A DNA stretch of 5,396 bases from Candidatus Aenigmatarchaeota archaeon (GTDB taxonomy: Archaea > Aenigmatarchaeota > Aenigmatarchaeia > QMZP01). The translations under genes were made by a program, and so were the position numbers. How positions within the stretch are numbered: position 1 is the first letter of the stretch; each line of letters opens with the position of its first letter. Below are positions 4,746 to 5,396 of this stretch, piece by piece. The notes beneath the pieces were generated by a model that made no database searches, was not told the origin of the DNA, and was given only the letters and a program-made list of their open reading frames with translations. The stretch spans positions 1-5,396 of the forward strand of contig VGIZ01000052.1 in NCBI GenBank assembly GCA_016867675.1, written 5' to 3'.

Positions 4746-4757
4746 ATATTTTAATAT
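4746..4757 (+). promoter_or_regulatory. Candidate TATA box of the cupin gene
   Basis: ATATTTTAATAT is centred about 37 bases before the cupin ATG at 4789. Transcription would start near 4778, leaving a leader of about 11 bases. It is flanked by an imperfect inverted repeat (CATATT at 4745-4750, AATATG at 4753-4758). It suggests that the cupin gene need not depend on the upstream KH gene. Confidence 0.5.
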
Positions 4758-4788
4758 GGAAATCAATCAGAAGATGTGAGCTGGTAAG

Positions 4789-5157
4789 ATGGTTGAACGA
4801 GTGAACAAGCCCTGGGGCGGGGAGCTGGTATTTTCCAAGAACGAGAAGGTCACGGTCAAAATCCTGAAGATAGAGCAGGGCCATGAAACCTCGCTGCAGA
4901 CGCACAGGCGCAGGGACGAGGACTGGTACGTCCTCAAGGGCAAGGTGAGGATACAATACGGACACAGCCCGAGGGAGAGGCTGGACACCATAGTGCTGAA
5001 CAGGGGCGGCGGAATAACCGTGGCGCGCGGCATGCTGCACCGCGTCACCGCGATTGACGACACGCTGATTCTGGAGATATCGCGCGGCGAGTACAGCGAC
5101 GCGGACATCGTGAGGTACGATGACAGGTACGGACGCGTGCCCAAGAGAAGGCTCTGA
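4789..5157 (+). CDS. Stand-alone cupin of the mannose-6-phosphate isomerase type II (ManC C-terminal) family
   Basis: The 122-residue protein has the ManC-type cupin opening NKPWGGELVF, then the first cupin motif (GHETSLQTHRRRDEDWYVLKG, residues 31-51) and the second (ITVARGMLHRVT, 76-87). In full-length ManC this domain interconverts fructose-6-phosphate and mannose-6-phosphate. Solo versions occur in many archaea, and their substrates are mostly untested. Expected metal ligands are His39, Glu44 and His84. The second His of the usual H-x-H pair is replaced by Arg41, as in several relatives, and the Pro of motif 2 is Ala79. Metal binding may therefore use three ligands. No nucleotidyltransferase domain is attached, and the 49-base gap from dim2 carries a TATA-like element. 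The ATG at 4789 gives the normal N-terminus. A role in sugar-phosphate or surface-glycan supply is inferred only. Confidence 0.87.
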   Translation: MVERVNKPWGGELVFSKNEKVTVKILKIEQGHETSLQTHRRRDEDWYVLKGKVRIQYGHSPRERLDTIVLNRGGGITVARGMLHRVTAIDDTLILEISRGEYSDADIVRYDDRYGRVPKRRL

Positions 5158-5179
5158 ATGTTAAATGAAGCTTCACGCG

Positions 5180-5187
5180 TTTTTATT
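5180..5187 (+). promoter_or_regulatory. Candidate TATA box of the last gene
   Basis: TTTTTATT is centred about 25 bases before the ATG at 5208, matching leaderless spacing. The five-T run follows the perfect palindrome TGAAGCTTCA (5166-5175), located just after the cupin stop at 5157. The same stretch may therefore also help terminate the cupin transcript. Confidence 0.5.
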
Positions 5188-5207
5188 GCTTTCTCCCAAA
5201 GTTGATC

Positions 5208-5396
5208 ATGAATGTTCCTTCGGTTGTCTGGCCCGTTGAACTTCTGAAGCACAGGTTTGTTTACGCGAGGATAGGTGACGGTGACTACCTGCGCTTTGGG
5301 AAAAGTCCCTCGTATCATTCGGATGTTCTGGCATCACTTTTGGGGGAGTTCGGCATCACTCCTGAATTGTTTGAAATTCAAAGATTTGTAGAGACT
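5208..5396 (+). CDS. Unrecognised protein, N-terminal 63 residues (runs off window)
   Basis: The frame is open from the ATG at 5208 to the window edge. It begins MNVPSVVWPVELLKHRFVYA and continues RIGDGDYLRFGKSPSYHSDV, then LASLLGEFGITPELFEIQRF. I do not recognise the family. The fragment looks like a soluble alpha/beta domain: a strand (HRFVYARIG), a loop rich in Gly, Asp and Ser (GDGDYLRFGKSPSYHSD), then an amphipathic helix (VLASLLGEFG). No signal peptide or membrane segment is present. A TATA-like box about 25 bases upstream supports the start and suggests its own leaderless transcript, separate from the cupin gene that ends 50 bases earlier. Confidence 0.7.
   Translation, partial: MNVPSVVWPVELLKHRFVYARIGDGDYLRFGKSPSYHSDVLASLLGEFGITPELFEIQRFVET

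Overview
The window looks like a chromosomal segment of an archaeon. It carries archaeal initiation factor 1A, a tandem-KH protein of the Dim2/Pno1 type and a pilin-like surface protein. Most starts sit about 25 bases downstream of an A/T-rich TATA-like box, as in leaderless archaeal transcripts. AUA (Ile) and AGG (Arg) codons are common. Small ORFs, tight packing and several unrecognised proteins would suit a DPANN-type or other uncultured lineage, but nothing here fixes the taxon.

Layout. Bases 1-1149 are read on the minus strand: a lysine/glutamate-rich coiled-coil protein (333-956), then a short HicB antitoxin (80-277), then the first 26 codons of HicA, cut by the window edge. Upstream of the coiled-coil gene, 957-1149 contains a coding-like stretch in another frame and a striking pair of bulged hairpins (1046-1096). 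A TATA-like box in the divergent gap around 1150-1211 leads into a membrane-anchored surface protein with eight N-glycosylation sequons (1212-2279). It converges on an unrecognised 313-residue protein (2290-3231, minus).

From 3232 a divergent promoter region with two well-placed TATA boxes serves the 313-residue gene and aIF1A (3318-3611). After aIF1A come an NYN (PIN-like) nuclease-family protein (3695-4255) with a structured leader, and a Dim2-like two-KH protein (4257-4739) one base after the NYN stop. Next are a ManC-type cupin (4789-5157) and the beginning of an unrecognised gene (5208 onward).

The main theme is the aIF1A - NYN - Dim2 block. In many archaea aIF1A and the KH protein neighbour the Rio1 kinase, and Dim2/Pno1 partners the PIN endonuclease Nob1 in finishing the small-subunit rRNA 3' end. 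Here a PIN-like NYN protein is apparently co-transcribed with the Dim2 homologue and has an unusual Cys/His cluster. This suggests a role in rRNA or other RNA processing. The other points of interest are the twin hairpin element with competing outer stems, the probable frameshift beside it, and a perfect 13-bp tandem repeat in the hicBA promoter.
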